From: Myxococcales bacterium
GTDB lineage: Bacteria; Myxococcota_A; Polyangia; Polyangiales; Polyangiaceae
Reading direction: 5' to 3'
Assembly: GCA_025359105.1 (NCBI GenBank)
Contig: JANYHK010000106.1
Span: 62,001-126,000 of the forward strand
Length of the DNA stretch: 64,000 nucleotides
The position numbers and the translations under genes are program-made. Below, piece by piece: positions 43,732-51,895 of this stretch; the stretch's first letter is position 1, and each line of letters starts with the position of its first letter. The notes beneath the pieces are model-generated. The model was not told the DNA's origin. It did not search any database and saw nothing but the letters and a program-made list of their open reading frames with translations.

Positions 43732-44964
43732 ATGCGCGATAGCGACGGGACGTGCAACCTTTTTTCAACGAATTTCACGAGAATCTTCGGGATCTTGGCG
43801 GTGTCTGGCCTCACGCTTTGCTCGCTGGCGGGTAGCGCGGCGGCGCAGACGCTGCCCAAGCCGCTCGTGCTCGAGGGCTCGGGCGGCGACTGGAAGCTGA
43901 CCGTCGGCGGCTGGGTCGACGCGTATTTTGGCTACAATTTCAACGATCCGGCGTCGCGCACGAACACCGTCCGCGCCTTCGACAGCCGCCACGACTCGTT
44001 CGCGATTCAGGTGGCTGCCGTCGATCTGCAGTTCGAAGGGCACACCGGCGGCGGCACCGCGGTCGCGCGCATGACGCTGCAGGCCGGCGACGAGCCGGAG
44101 GCGTACTACCGATCGAGCGGGAGCGAGCGCGCGACGGACGCTCAGCCCAACTACGACGCGTTCCGGCACCTGCAGCAGGCCTTCGGTGGCTACAAGACGC
44201 CGATGCCCGGCGGCGCCGACGCGGCGCTCGAAGTGGACATGGGGCTCTTCGTGTCGCACATCGGGTACGAGGGGCTAAACGCGAAGGACAACATCCACTT
44301 CTCGCGGTCGCTCCTGTTTCAGCTCACACCGTTCTACGCGACGGGCGCGCGGGCCATCTACACGGTGAGCCCGACGTTCACCGCGCAGCTCAACGTGACC
44401 AACGGCTGGAACTCGGTCGTCGACAACAACCGCTCGAAGAGCGTCGGCGCGCAGGTCGTCTGGACGCCGAGCGATCGCGCGAGCGCCACGCTCAACTGGC
44501 TTGGCGGCTCCGAGCAGGACGCGACCCTGTCGATGCGCAACCTCTTCGACGCGTTCGTGGTGGTGAAGCCGACCGACGCGCTCCTCCTCGCCGTCAACGC
44601 ACACGCCGGCTTCGACAAGGTGCACCCCGGCACGGTGCTGGACGGCGCGATCCTCACGGGCGACGCGCGGGCCGCCTGGTACGGCGTCGCCGGCTACGGC
44701 CGCTACCAGCTGGACGAGACCTGGGCCGCCGGGGTGCGCGTCGAGGCGTTCCGTGACGAGGTCGGCGTGCCGTGGGAGGCGGGCTACGCCGGGACGATCG
44801 GCGAGGGCACCGCGACGCTCGAGATGCGCCCCCAGGAGCACCTCATCCTGCGCCTCGAGCTGCGCCACGACGAGGCGTCGAGCGGGCTCTACGAGACGAG
44901 CAGCCCCCCTCGCCTGTCGCGCGCGCACACCACCGCCACGCTGGGCGCGATCGCGTTCTTCTGA
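43732..44964 (+). CDS. outer-membrane porin, BBP2-like beta-barrel
   Basis: A signal peptide ending AGSAAAQT and a barrel-like sequence follow: GGWVDAYFGYNFNDPASRTN at the beginning of the mature part, then YKTPMPGGADAALEVDMGLFVSHIGYE and NGWNSVVDNNRSKS. These match the putative beta-barrel porin-2 family (OmpL-like) with its NFxDP and FVSHIGYE-type loops. The last residues are AIAFF, ending in Phe as expected for barrel assembly. The product is 410 aa. It probably allows diffusion of small solutes. The divergent unknown gene is 86 bases away. Confidence 0.85.
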   Translation: MRDSDGTCNLFSTNFTRIFGILAVSGLTLCSLAGSAAAQTLPKPLVLEGSGGDWKLTVGGWVDAYFGYNFNDPASRTNTVRAFDSRHDSFAIQVAAVDLQFEGHTGGGTAVARMTLQAGDEPEAYYRSSGSERATDAQPNYDAFRHLQQAFGGYKTPMPGGADAALEVDMGLFVSHIGYEGLNAKDNIHFSRSLLFQLTPFYATGARAIYTVSPTFTAQLNVTNGWNSVVDNNRSKSVGAQVVWTPSDRASATLNWLGGSEQDATLSMRNLFDAFVVVKPTDALLLAVNAHAGFDKVHPGTVLDGAILTGDARAAWYGVAGYGRYQLDETWAAGVRVEAFRDEVGVPWEAGYAGTIGEGTATLEMRPQEHLILRLELRHDEASSGLYETSSPPRLSRAHTTATLGAIAFF

Positions 44965-45000
44965 CGAGCTTCACGTTCGCCGTTGGACCGTCCGCCAGCG

Positions 45001-46959
45001 TCAGCCGCGGCGGGCTTCGAGGTCTTCCCAGCGCGCGGTGAGCGCGTGGGCTTCGGCCTGCGCGGCGCTGAGGTCCGCGTGGAGCTTGCCGGCCGTCTCG
45101 GGGCGCTTCGCGTAAAGCGTCGGATCCGCCAGCTCAGCTTCGAGCGCCTTCGCCCGGTCTTCGGCGGCGGTGATCCGCGTCATGATCCCCTCGAGCTCGA
45201 TGCGCTCCGCGTAGGTGAGCTTCTTCGCGGTCGTGGTCGTGGTCGTGGTCGCGGTCGCGGTCGCGGTCGTGGTCGGGGTCGTGGTCGTGGTCGCGGACGT
45301 GGTCGGCTTCGCCGGAGGCGCCTTGGAGGGCGTCGCGCCGGGCTCCGGCCGCAGCGACAGGTACGTGTCGTAGTTCCCCTGGTACTGCGTCACCTTGCCC
45401 GGCTCGAACGCGAGGATCGACGTCGCCACGCGGTTCAAAAAAGCGCGATCGTGCGAGACGACGATCGCGCAGCCGGGCCACTCGACGAGCATCTCTTCGA
45501 GGGCGCCGAGCGTCGAGATGTCCAGATCGTTGGTCGGCTCGTCGAGGAGCAGGAGGTTCGCGCCGCTCCTCAGCGCCTTGGCCAGCGCCACGCGCGCGCG
45601 CTCGCCGCCGGACAGGGCCCCCACCTTCTGCCGCTGCTTGCTCGGCTCGAACAGGAACTGCTCGAGGTACGTCTTCAGGTTGACCGTCCGCTCGCCGATC
45701 GCGACCATGCCGCCGCCCGTCGCCTCGGCCCCCTCGCGCTCGGCGACGTTGTCGTAGATAGACCAGTCGTCCATGAGCTGCGCGCGCGCCTGATCGAACA
45801 GGACGGTCTTCGTGTTCTTGCCGACGGTCACCGTCCCCGCCGCGGCTGCGAGATCGCCGGTGAGCGCGCGCAGGAGCGACGTCTTGCCGCAGCCGTTCCT
45901 GCCGATGATGCCGAACCGATCACCGGGAACCATGTGGAGGGTGAGCCCGGAGAAGAGGTGCTTGTCACCGATCGCGAGAGACACACAGGTCAGATCGAGG
46001 ATCGTCTTGCCCGTGCGCCCGACGTCGGTGCCTTCGAGGCGGACACGCTCCTGCGCCTTCGGCCCCTCGATCGCGATCGCGGCCTCGGCGCGCTGGATGC
46101 GGGCCTTCTGCTTCGTCGTCCGCGCCTTGGCTCCCCGCATGAGCCACTTGCGCTCGTTCCTCACGAAGTTGAGCCGGTTCTGCTCGGTGCGCGCCTCGTG
46201 GAGCTCGAGCTCCTCTTTCTTCTCGAGGTAGGTGCCGTAGTTCCCCTCGAACTCGGCGAGCTTGCCGCGTGACAGCTCGACGATCCGCGTCGCCACCGCA
46301 TCGAGGACGTACCGATCGTGGGTGACCATCAGGACGGCGCCGTGGAACTCGTCCACCAGGTAGCCCTCCAGCCACTCGATCGTCTCGGCGTCGAGGTGGT
46401 TGGTCGGCTCGTCCAGGATCGCCAGCGCCGGAGCGGCGACCAGGATCTGCGCGAGCGCGACGCGGCGCTTCTCGCCGCCGCTCATGGTGCCGGTGGGGCG
46501 ATGGAGGTCCTCGATGCCGAGCTTGCCGAGGATGCCCTCGGCGACGTGCCTGCGCTCCCAGCCACCGAGGCGCTCGACGTCGTCGGCCAGGTGCGACTGC
46601 TCGGCGAGGCGCGCCGGGGACGAGTCGCCGGCGTCGATCGCGCGGGTCACCTCGGCGTGGCGGGTCGTGGCCGCGCTCCAAGCCGCCAGCCCCTCGAGGA
46701 CGATCTGCGACGGCGTCTTGTCGGGATCGAGGTCCGGCTCCTGCGCGAGGTAGAGCACGCTCGCGCCTCGGCGACGATCGACCGTCCCCGCGTCGGCGAC
46801 CTCGAGGCCGGCCATGACGCGGAGGAGCGTGGACTTCCCGGTCCCGTTGACGCCGAGGACGCCGACGCGGTCCCCGTCTTCGATCGTGATGGCCACGTCG
46901 TCGAACAGGACCTGCGGTCCGTACGCTTTCGACACTCCGCGCGCGCTCAGGATGCTCAT
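45001..46959 (-). CDS. uup: ABC-F ATPase, Uup type
   Basis: Soluble tandem ATPase of the ABC-F family (translation or DNA-related; Uup influences transposon excision in E. coli). It has two nucleotide-binding domains: Walker A GVNGTGKST (36-44) with signature MSGGEKRR and Walker B LAILDEPTNHLD, then GRNGCGKTS with LSGGERAR and LLLLDEPTNDLD. The EKKEELELHEARTEQN linker between domains is the family arm. A C-terminal coiled coil (LTYAERIELEGIMTRI…AELADPTLYAKRPE) follows a Thr/Ala/Pro-only linker of about 25 residues. That coiled coil marks the Uup rather than the EttA branch. The linker is encoded by an array of six-base repeats. It lies 36 bases after the methyltransferase gene on the same strand. 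Confidence 0.9.
   Translation of the reverse strand: MSILSARGVSKAYGPQVLFDDVAITIEDGDRVGVLGVNGTGKSTLLRVMAGLEVADAGTVDRRRGASVLYLAQEPDLDPDKTPSQIVLEGLAAWSAATTRHAEVTRAIDAGDSSPARLAEQSHLADDVERLGGWERRHVAEGILGKLGIEDLHRPTGTMSGGEKRRVALAQILVAAPALAILDEPTNHLDAETIEWLEGYLVDEFHGAVLMVTHDRYVLDAVATRIVELSRGKLAEFEGNYGTYLEKKEELELHEARTEQNRLNFVRNERKWLMRGAKARTTKQKARIQRAEAAIAIEGPKAQERVRLEGTDVGRTGKTILDLTCVSLAIGDKHLFSGLTLHMVPGDRFGIIGRNGCGKTSLLRALTGDLAAAAGTVTVGKNTKTVLFDQARAQLMDDWSIYDNVAEREGAEATGGGMVAIGERTVNLKTYLEQFLFEPSKQRQKVGALSGGERARVALAKALRSGANLLLLDEPTNDLDISTLGALEEMLVEWPGCAIVVSHDRAFLNRVATSILAFEPGKVTQYQGNYDTYLSLRPEPGATPSKAPPAKPTTSATTTTTPTTTATATATTTTTTTAKKLTYAERIELEGIMTRITAAEDRAKALEAELADPTLYAKRPETAGKLHADLSAAQAEAHALTARWEDLEARRG
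45229..45305. repeat. six-base tandem repeat (GGTCGY) in the Uup linker
   Basis: About thirteen imperfect units of ggtcgt/ggtcgc, on the plus strand, encoding Thr-Thr/Thr-Ala dipeptides on the minus strand. The unit is in frame, so gain or loss of copies shortens or lengthens the linker without frameshift. Confidence 0.9.
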
Positions 46960-46995
46960 CCGGAGCGCATGCTTACCATCACGACGCGGGCGCGC

Positions 46996-47658
46996 TCACT
47001 CTTTGATGACGTGGCAAGGCGTCATGGCGAACGAGAGCTTTCTGACCTTCTCTTTGCGCCCGCGGAAGTACTCGTCGACGGCGAGCGTCTCGCCGGGGAA
47101 GACGCCATAGTCGTCGAGGAGGAGGATCCCGCCGTGCTCGACGCGCGGCCACAGGTGCTCGAGCACGGTGACGGCCGGCTCGTAGATGTCGGTGTCCAGA
47201 TTCAGGAGCGCGATCTTCAGCTGCGGGTTGTCGGCGACGTACCGCGGCACCGTCTCGCAGATGTTCCCGGCGACGAGGGTGACCGCGTCGTCGCACTTCT
47301 TGGTCGCGAGCACGTCCTTGAGCTGCTGGACGTCGATGCTCTCGTCGCCCGCCTCGCTCGTGAAGCCGGCGCGCAGCTTCTTGTCGGGATCGTGATTCGT
47401 CTCGGGGAACGGCCCGAACGAGTCGAAGCCGATCATCTTCTTGCTGCGCGCACCGCCGAAGAGCTGCCGCATCATCGCGAAGCGCGCGAAGCTCGCCCCC
47501 TTGAAGACGCCGCACTCGACGATGGCGCCGGGGATGTCTACCACGAGCTTGAAGAGCTCGTAGTGGGCCAGAAGCTTGCTGAGCCGCGAGACGTCGCAGG
47601 TGAGGTAAAAGCCGTTCTCGTGCTCCCACGCCTGCTTGGGGTCGGGCAGAGTGATCAT
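46996..47658 (-). CDS. SAM-dependent methyltransferase, TylF/MycF-like
   Basis: Metal-dependent sugar O-methyltransferase family. Landmarks: ECGVFKGASFARF (glycine-rich loop, about 48-60), MIGFDSFGPFPET, LNLDTDIYEPAVTVLEHLWP, and GGILLLDDYG. TylF and MycF methylate deoxysugars of macrolides; homologues in cell-surface loci act on polysaccharide sugars. At 220 aa it is shorter than the macrolide enzymes and lacks a clear N-terminal dimer extension. The neighbours (Uup ATPase, SDR enzyme) do not make a sugar pathway, so the acceptor is open. An inverted CCGCGG…CCGCGG pair lies just upstream (47664-47681). Confidence 0.8.
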   Translation of the reverse strand: MITLPDPKQAWEHENGFYLTCDVSRLSKLLAHYELFKLVVDIPGAIVECGVFKGASFARFAMMRQLFGGARSKKMIGFDSFGPFPETNHDPDKKLRAGFTSEAGDESIDVQQLKDVLATKKCDDAVTLVAGNICETVPRYVADNPQLKIALLNLDTDIYEPAVTVLEHLWPRVEHGGILLLDDYGVFPGETLAVDEYFRGRKEKVRKLSFAMTPCHVIKE

Positions 47659-47755
47659 GCTCCCCGCGGCTGCAACCGCGGTGCCTGCCGGATCACCTCG
47701 AAATCACGGGGCGACGGGCGCCAGCGGCCTGACGCTCGTCAGCCTCGTGACGGCC

Positions 47756-48523
47756 TCACATCGACAGACCGCCGTCGATGTCGATCGTGCGCCCGTTGAA
47801 GTAGTCGCACTCGAGGATGAATTTCACGCCCAGCCAGATGTCCTCGGGGAGGCCGATACGGGCGACCGGGATCGCCGCCACGAGCGCGTCGCGGGCTTTC
47901 TGGTTCATGCCCTGCGTCATCGGCGTCTCGATCATGCCTGGGGCGATGGCGCCCACGCGGATGCCGAAGGCGCCGAACTCGCGCGACCAGGTGACGGTGT
48001 TGGCGGCGAGCGCGGACTTGGCGGCCGTGTAGTTCGACTGACCGCGGTTGCCGTGGCGCGCGATGCTCGACATGTTGACGACGACGCCGGGCTTGGTCCC
48101 CGTCTCGACCATCTTGGCGACCGCGTCGCGCACGAGGAGGGTCGCCCCCGTCAGGTTGACGCCGATGACCGCGTCCCACTGCTCCTTCGACAGCTTCCTG
48201 ATCGCGCCCGTCTCCCTGTCCTTCTTGACGAGGAGCCCGTCGCGCAGGATGCCGGCGTTGCTGATGACCGCGTTGAGCCCGCCCATCGCGCCGTGCGCCC
48301 ACTCGACGAACGCGCCGACCTCGGCCTCGTCGGCGACGTTCAGCTTCTTCGCGTGGACCTTGCCCGGTCCCTGCTTGGTGAGCTCGACCGTTTCGGCCAG
48401 ACCTGCCTCGTTGACGTCGCCGATGGCGACCTGAGCGCCTGCCTCGGAGAGACGGAGCGCGAAGTGGCGACCCATGCCCTGGGCGCCGCCCGAGATGATG
48501 CACTTTAGTTCGCTGAGCTTCAT
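47756..48523 (-). CDS. short-chain dehydrogenase/reductase (FabG-like)
   Basis: Classical SDR of 255 aa. The nucleotide-binding Gly motif is SGGAQGMGRH (11-20). The catalytic Ser-Tyr-Lys triad is in VVNMSSIARHGNRGQSNYTAAKS, with Asn of ISNAGI. The C-terminus (GRTIDIDGGLSM) is standard for 3-oxoacyl-ACP reductases and related enzymes. The acceptor chain cannot be told. Neighbours give no clear pathway. The ATG at 48523 is separated by 132 bases from the small membrane protein gene upstream; the terminator hairpin at 48593-48630 lies in that gap. Confidence 0.88.
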   Translation of the reverse strand: MKLSELKCIISGGAQGMGRHFALRLSEAGAQVAIGDVNEAGLAETVELTKQGPGKVHAKKLNVADEAEVGAFVEWAHGAMGGLNAVISNAGILRDGLLVKKDRETGAIRKLSKEQWDAVIGVNLTGATLLVRDAVAKMVETGTKPGVVVNMSSIARHGNRGQSNYTAAKSALAANTVTWSREFGAFGIRVGAIAPGMIETPMTQGMNQKARDALVAAIPVARIGLPEDIWLGVKFILECDYFNGRTIDIDGGLSM

Positions 48524-48592
48524 GGCGGCGGACTGTAGAGCGAACGTCGTTGGACCGGAACGGGCAAACGACGGTAGCGACCGACAAGAAGG

Positions 48593-48630
48593 CTATAGCA
48601 ACCGTTCCATCCAAAGGACGGTTGCTATAG
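48593..48630 (-). terminator. hairpin between two minus-strand genes
   Basis: CTATAGCAACCGT (48593-48605) and ACGGTTGCTATAG (48618-48630) are exact complements with a 12-base loop. It lies downstream of the small membrane-protein gene (stop at 48656) and could end its transcript. There is no T-run on either side. Confidence 0.55.
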
Positions 48631-48655
48631 GAACCCGATCCGCCCCGCGATCCAG

Positions 48656-48922
48656 TCAGAATCGCAGCAGGCCGAAGTGGGCGAGGAGCGCCAGGACGGC
48701 GAGCACGACCGAGACCTGCGCCACGAACCGCAGCGACCGCTTGGCGACGCGGTAGAGGATCAAGACCAGCACGGCGGCGACCAGGGTGACCGGGACGCCC
48801 GTGTGTGCGGCCACCCACTGCAGCGCCTGGCGAGCCCAGCCCCAGCGGAAGCTGCCGAGGAGAAGCTGGATTCTCGGGAGCCAGGCGACGAGGGAGGCGA
48901 GGGAGTACGGCAGCGGAAGCAC
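48656..48922 (-). CDS. small two-TM membrane protein, 88 aa
   Basis: Predicted inner-membrane protein. Hydrophobic segments are VPVTLVAAVLVLILYRVA and FVAQVSVVLAVLALLAHFGLL, separated by a basic loop (AKRSLR), with an amphipathic N-terminal part (SLASLVAWLPRIQLLLG). A GTG at 48922 was used as start; a TTG nine bases upstream is an alternative. A longer frame continues upstream but overlaps the divergent gene and is not plausible. It starts 66 bases from the divergent peptidase-like gene. Function is unknown. Confidence 0.5.
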   Translation of the reverse strand: MLPLPYSLASLVAWLPRIQLLLGSFRWGWARQALQWVAAHTGVPVTLVAAVLVLILYRVAKRSLRFVAQVSVVLAVLALLAHFGLLRF

Positions 48923-48988
48923 GGGCAAGGAGAGAGCGTCGCAAAAAGGCGGCCGTGGAGCCAAAAGAATGTGTAACTTCCTGCGCTG

Positions 48989-50029
48989 ATGGCCCCCTCT
49001 GGCTCCCAAGGCGTCGCCCACGCTGCCTCGACCCTCGTGACGACCGCGCTGCACCTCCGCGAGGGAGACCGCTTCGTGGTCATCTGCGACGCCGATTCGC
49101 ATGAGCTCGCCGAGGTGGTGAAGGACCAGGCGGAGGGGCTCGGCGTGCAGGTGACCCTCGCGCGGCTCGATGTCCTCCGCTCCGTCTCGACGAACCACAG
49201 CGGTGATCGGCCGCACAAGGTTCTGCCCGACGTCGTGCGCCGCGCGATGCTGGCTGCCCAGGGGAGCGTCTTCCTCGCGAGCGCGCCGCACCAGGAGCAC
49301 AGCATGCGTGAGCAGCTCCAGCACATCGTAGGCGCGTGCAAGGTGCGTCACGCGCACATGCCAGCGCTTTCCGCGCGGGCGTTCGCCGTCGGAATGAAGA
49401 CCGACTGCGCGCAGCTCGAGGCGTGGGGCCGCGCCGTGGAGCGCAGGCTCGAGCTCGCGCAGACGCTCGAAGCGACGAGCGCGGCCGGCACCGATCTGTC
49501 GCTCACCTTCTCCAGCTCGAACCGGTGGACACCGCACCTCGGATCCATCGCGCCAGGGCACATGTCCAACCTCCCGGCGGGGGCACTCTTCGCGCAGCCC
49601 GAGTCGGTCGAAGGCGTCTTCGTCGCGAACGCGTCGGTGAGCGATTTCTTCGGGGCCCGCGAGGGCCTGCTGACGACCAAGCCCGTCTTCCTCCACATCC
49701 AGCAAGGGCGCGTCGTGAAGGTCGAGGCTCCGAACGCACCCGACCTGCAGAAGGACATCGAGGGCATGATCGCGGTCGCCCCCAACTCGAACCGGGTGGG
49801 GCTCGCGATCGTCGGCGTCAACGTGGAGCTCTCGCCGAACGGCGACGCCGCGCTGGACGAGAACCTCGCCGGCCTTCACCTCGTCATAGGCGACGCCGCC
49901 GGCCGCGTGCGCGCGAGCGCCTGGAGCGCCCGCACGTCGTTCACGGCGTGCTCTGCCAGCGCGACGGTCACGACCGGCGGCGACCTCGTCCTCGAGGACG
50001 GAAAAATCGTCAGCGGCGTAGGCCGCTAG
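48989..50029 (+). CDS. M29-like (AmpS/thermophilic aminopeptidase) family protein
   Basis: 346 aa, cytoplasmic, no signal. The C-terminal half has the M29 metal-site pattern: MSNLPAGALFAQPESVEGVFVA, then NRVGLAIVGVNVELSP and GLHLVIGDAAGRVR. The N-terminal half has a Rossmann-like DRFVVICDADSHELAE. M29 enzymes are metal aminopeptidases; a close relative is a ring-cleaving dioxygenase (NicX), so peptide cleavage is not assured. The ATG at 48989 is the clear start. The last 20 bases overlap the 3' end of the convergent GT-C-like gene (stop at 50010). Confidence 0.7.
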   Translation: MAPSGSQGVAHAASTLVTTALHLREGDRFVVICDADSHELAEVVKDQAEGLGVQVTLARLDVLRSVSTNHSGDRPHKVLPDVVRRAMLAAQGSVFLASAPHQEHSMREQLQHIVGACKVRHAHMPALSARAFAVGMKTDCAQLEAWGRAVERRLELAQTLEATSAAGTDLSLTFSSSNRWTPHLGSIAPGHMSNLPAGALFAQPESVEGVFVANASVSDFFGAREGLLTTKPVFLHIQQGRVVKVEAPNAPDLQKDIEGMIAVAPNSNRVGLAIVGVNVELSPNGDAALDENLAGLHLVIGDAAGRVRASAWSARTSFTACSASATVTTGGDLVLEDGKIVSGVGR

Positions 50030-51764
50030 ACGACGGCGGCGCGCTCTCTCCCGTGCGCTCGAAGATCCAGATCTCGCGCGCGGTCGAGGCGTGGATGTCG
50101 AGGCGTGGCCAGACCTCGCTCGTCCACTTCGCGTCGTGTGCGCGACGGAAGCCGCGCGCGCCCTTCACGAGGCCCTGGAAGAACATCGTCCCATCCACCT
50201 CCGTGCTGCTCTCGTGCTGGGTCTTGGGGAGCACCTTGCCGCTGGCGGCGCTCCACTCATCGAGATCGATCAGGTAGCGCCACACCCAGCCTTCGCTGAC
50301 GACGACGAAGCGCGCGCCGCGACGCTCGGCGTCGGAGTAGTCGCCCTGCACCTCCACGACGCCCGGGAGCGGATTGCGTTTGCCCACCGGCTCGTGGCCG
50401 ACGCGGATGACCTTCGCGTGCGGGGGAAAGCGTGGAAGATACACGTTCAGGCCGTGCACCTCGATGACGTCGCCCGGCGCCGCGTTCGCCGCGAGCCACA
50501 CCTCCGCGTCGTAGCGCGGATCCAGGACGAGGTTCGCGTCGACGTCCGCACACTTGAAGAGCGCCCACCCGAAGACTGCACCGGCAAGCGCCACGCCGAG
50601 CGGGTGCCGGACACGCCCGCGGGCGTCGAAGAGGAGCGCGTCGATGCAGATGCCCGCGTACACCGACCAGAGCACCATCTGCGGCAAGAGGAAGCGGTGC
50701 TCGGTGCGGCGCGCGGTGAAGTTGAAAAGGACGGTGAACGAGACGGCGCCGAGGAGCGGCACGAGCGATGCTGCGCGCGCGCCATCCTTGGTGCCGCGGA
50801 CGGAGAGGACGAGCCCAGAGACCACGGCGAGGCCGAGCACCCAAGGGTAGTAGCGCTCGAAGCGCAGGAGGCTGTCGGCAACGACGAGCGCGAGGCCCTT
50901 CGCGTCGGTCGAGTAGTGCGCGAAGTCCTGCGACGCGGCGCCCGTGAGGAACGCGAGCCGCGCGCGGAAGCCCGTCGGGTTGAACACGATGGCGAGCGTG
51001 ACCGAGAGCAGCGCCGCGAACGTGGCCGCCGCGACGAGCACCTGCACGGCAAGCGCCCGCGCGTTCTTGCGCGGCCACGGGTCCATGGCGAGCCACGCCC
51101 CCAGCGCGAGCGGCGCCGTGAGGCCCACGACGGCGTACGCCTGGTCCTTGGTCCCGATCGCGAGCGCGGCGAAGACCGCGACGTGCCTCAGGCGACGTGG
51201 CTCCCGACGCGCCAGCGTGCGAACGAGCGCGAGGAGAGCCAGCGAGGCCCAGAAGAGGTACGGCACGTCGAGGTTCGTCGTGTGCGCGTAGTAAGTGAGC
51301 GGCGCGTTCAGACCGCACACGATCGCCACCACCACGCCTGCCCGCCGGCCCCGAAGCTCCTCGCCGATCTTCGAGATCGCCCAGACGATCCCGACGCTCA
51401 TGAGCGCCGTCACGCCGCGCGCCACGTAGGCCACGAGCGTCATGTACGGGACCTTGAGGATCTCGCCGATGACGTCGGACGGCGCGAACGACGGGGCGTT
51501 GGCCAGGGCGACCCCGGTGACGGGAGACGTGACCACCCCCAGGAGGAACAGATGGACCGGGGGGTAGGTGAAGAACTTCCCCGGCGTGAACGTCTCGACG
51601 AGGCCCGAAAGGAAGTCGCGCGGCGCAACGCCGTCGTTGTCCCAGCCATCGGAAGACGGCAGACCCCACCCAAGCCCGACGATCCGCAGGGCCATCACAC
51701 CCGTAAGCACCCAGAATAGTGGGCTCGCCGCAGTGCGTCGAAGTCGATCGCCGAAGCGTCCCAT
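50010..51764 (-). CDS. multi-spanning membrane glycosyltransferase-like protein (GT-C/PMT-like)
   Basis: About eleven hydrophobic segments in 584 aa. The N-terminal landmarks (LGWGLPSSDGWDNDGVAPRDFL, then FFTYPPVHLFLLG) match the D/E-rich first periplasmic loop of PMT/ArnT-type GT-C enzymes. The membrane part ends around residue 420 (LGVALAGAVFGWALF). The remaining 160 residues are a soluble periplasmic domain with beta strands (DVIEVHGLNVYLPRFPPHAKVIRVG). Probably it takes a sugar from a polyprenyl donor. The ATG at 51764 is the start. The next gene (51,896 on) is divergent and is also membrane-spanning. Together they suggest surface-glycan work, but the substrate is unknown. Confidence 0.75.
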   Translation of the reverse strand: MGRFGDRLRRTAASPLFWVLTGVMALRIVGLGWGLPSSDGWDNDGVAPRDFLSGLVETFTPGKFFTYPPVHLFLLGVVTSPVTGVALANAPSFAPSDVIGEILKVPYMTLVAYVARGVTALMSVGIVWAISKIGEELRGRRAGVVVAIVCGLNAPLTYYAHTTNLDVPYLFWASLALLALVRTLARREPRRLRHVAVFAALAIGTKDQAYAVVGLTAPLALGAWLAMDPWPRKNARALAVQVLVAAATFAALLSVTLAIVFNPTGFRARLAFLTGAASQDFAHYSTDAKGLALVVADSLLRFERYYPWVLGLAVVSGLVLSVRGTKDGARAASLVPLLGAVSFTVLFNFTARRTEHRFLLPQMVLWSVYAGICIDALLFDARGRVRHPLGVALAGAVFGWALFKCADVDANLVLDPRYDAEVWLAANAAPGDVIEVHGLNVYLPRFPPHAKVIRVGHEPVGKRNPLPGVVEVQGDYSDAERRGARFVVVSEGWVWRYLIDLDEWSAASGKVLPKTQHESSTEVDGTMFFQGLVKGARGFRRAHDAKWTSEVWPRLDIHASTAREIWIFERTGESAPPSSSGLRR

Positions 51765-51895
51765 GGGCGCCCATCAGGTAGCAGACCAGGCCGGGCATCG
51801 TCGATGGAACCGAAGTTGCGGCATGCATTCCGGCAGCGTTTGAGTATGCTCCCGCCTGGTTGCACGGCCATCGCGGGCACCACCTCCCGAGGCTC

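Noticed and set aside
45229-45305. Possible CRISPR array
   Set aside because: Repeat units are six bases without spacers and lie in a coding frame; a protein linker explains them.
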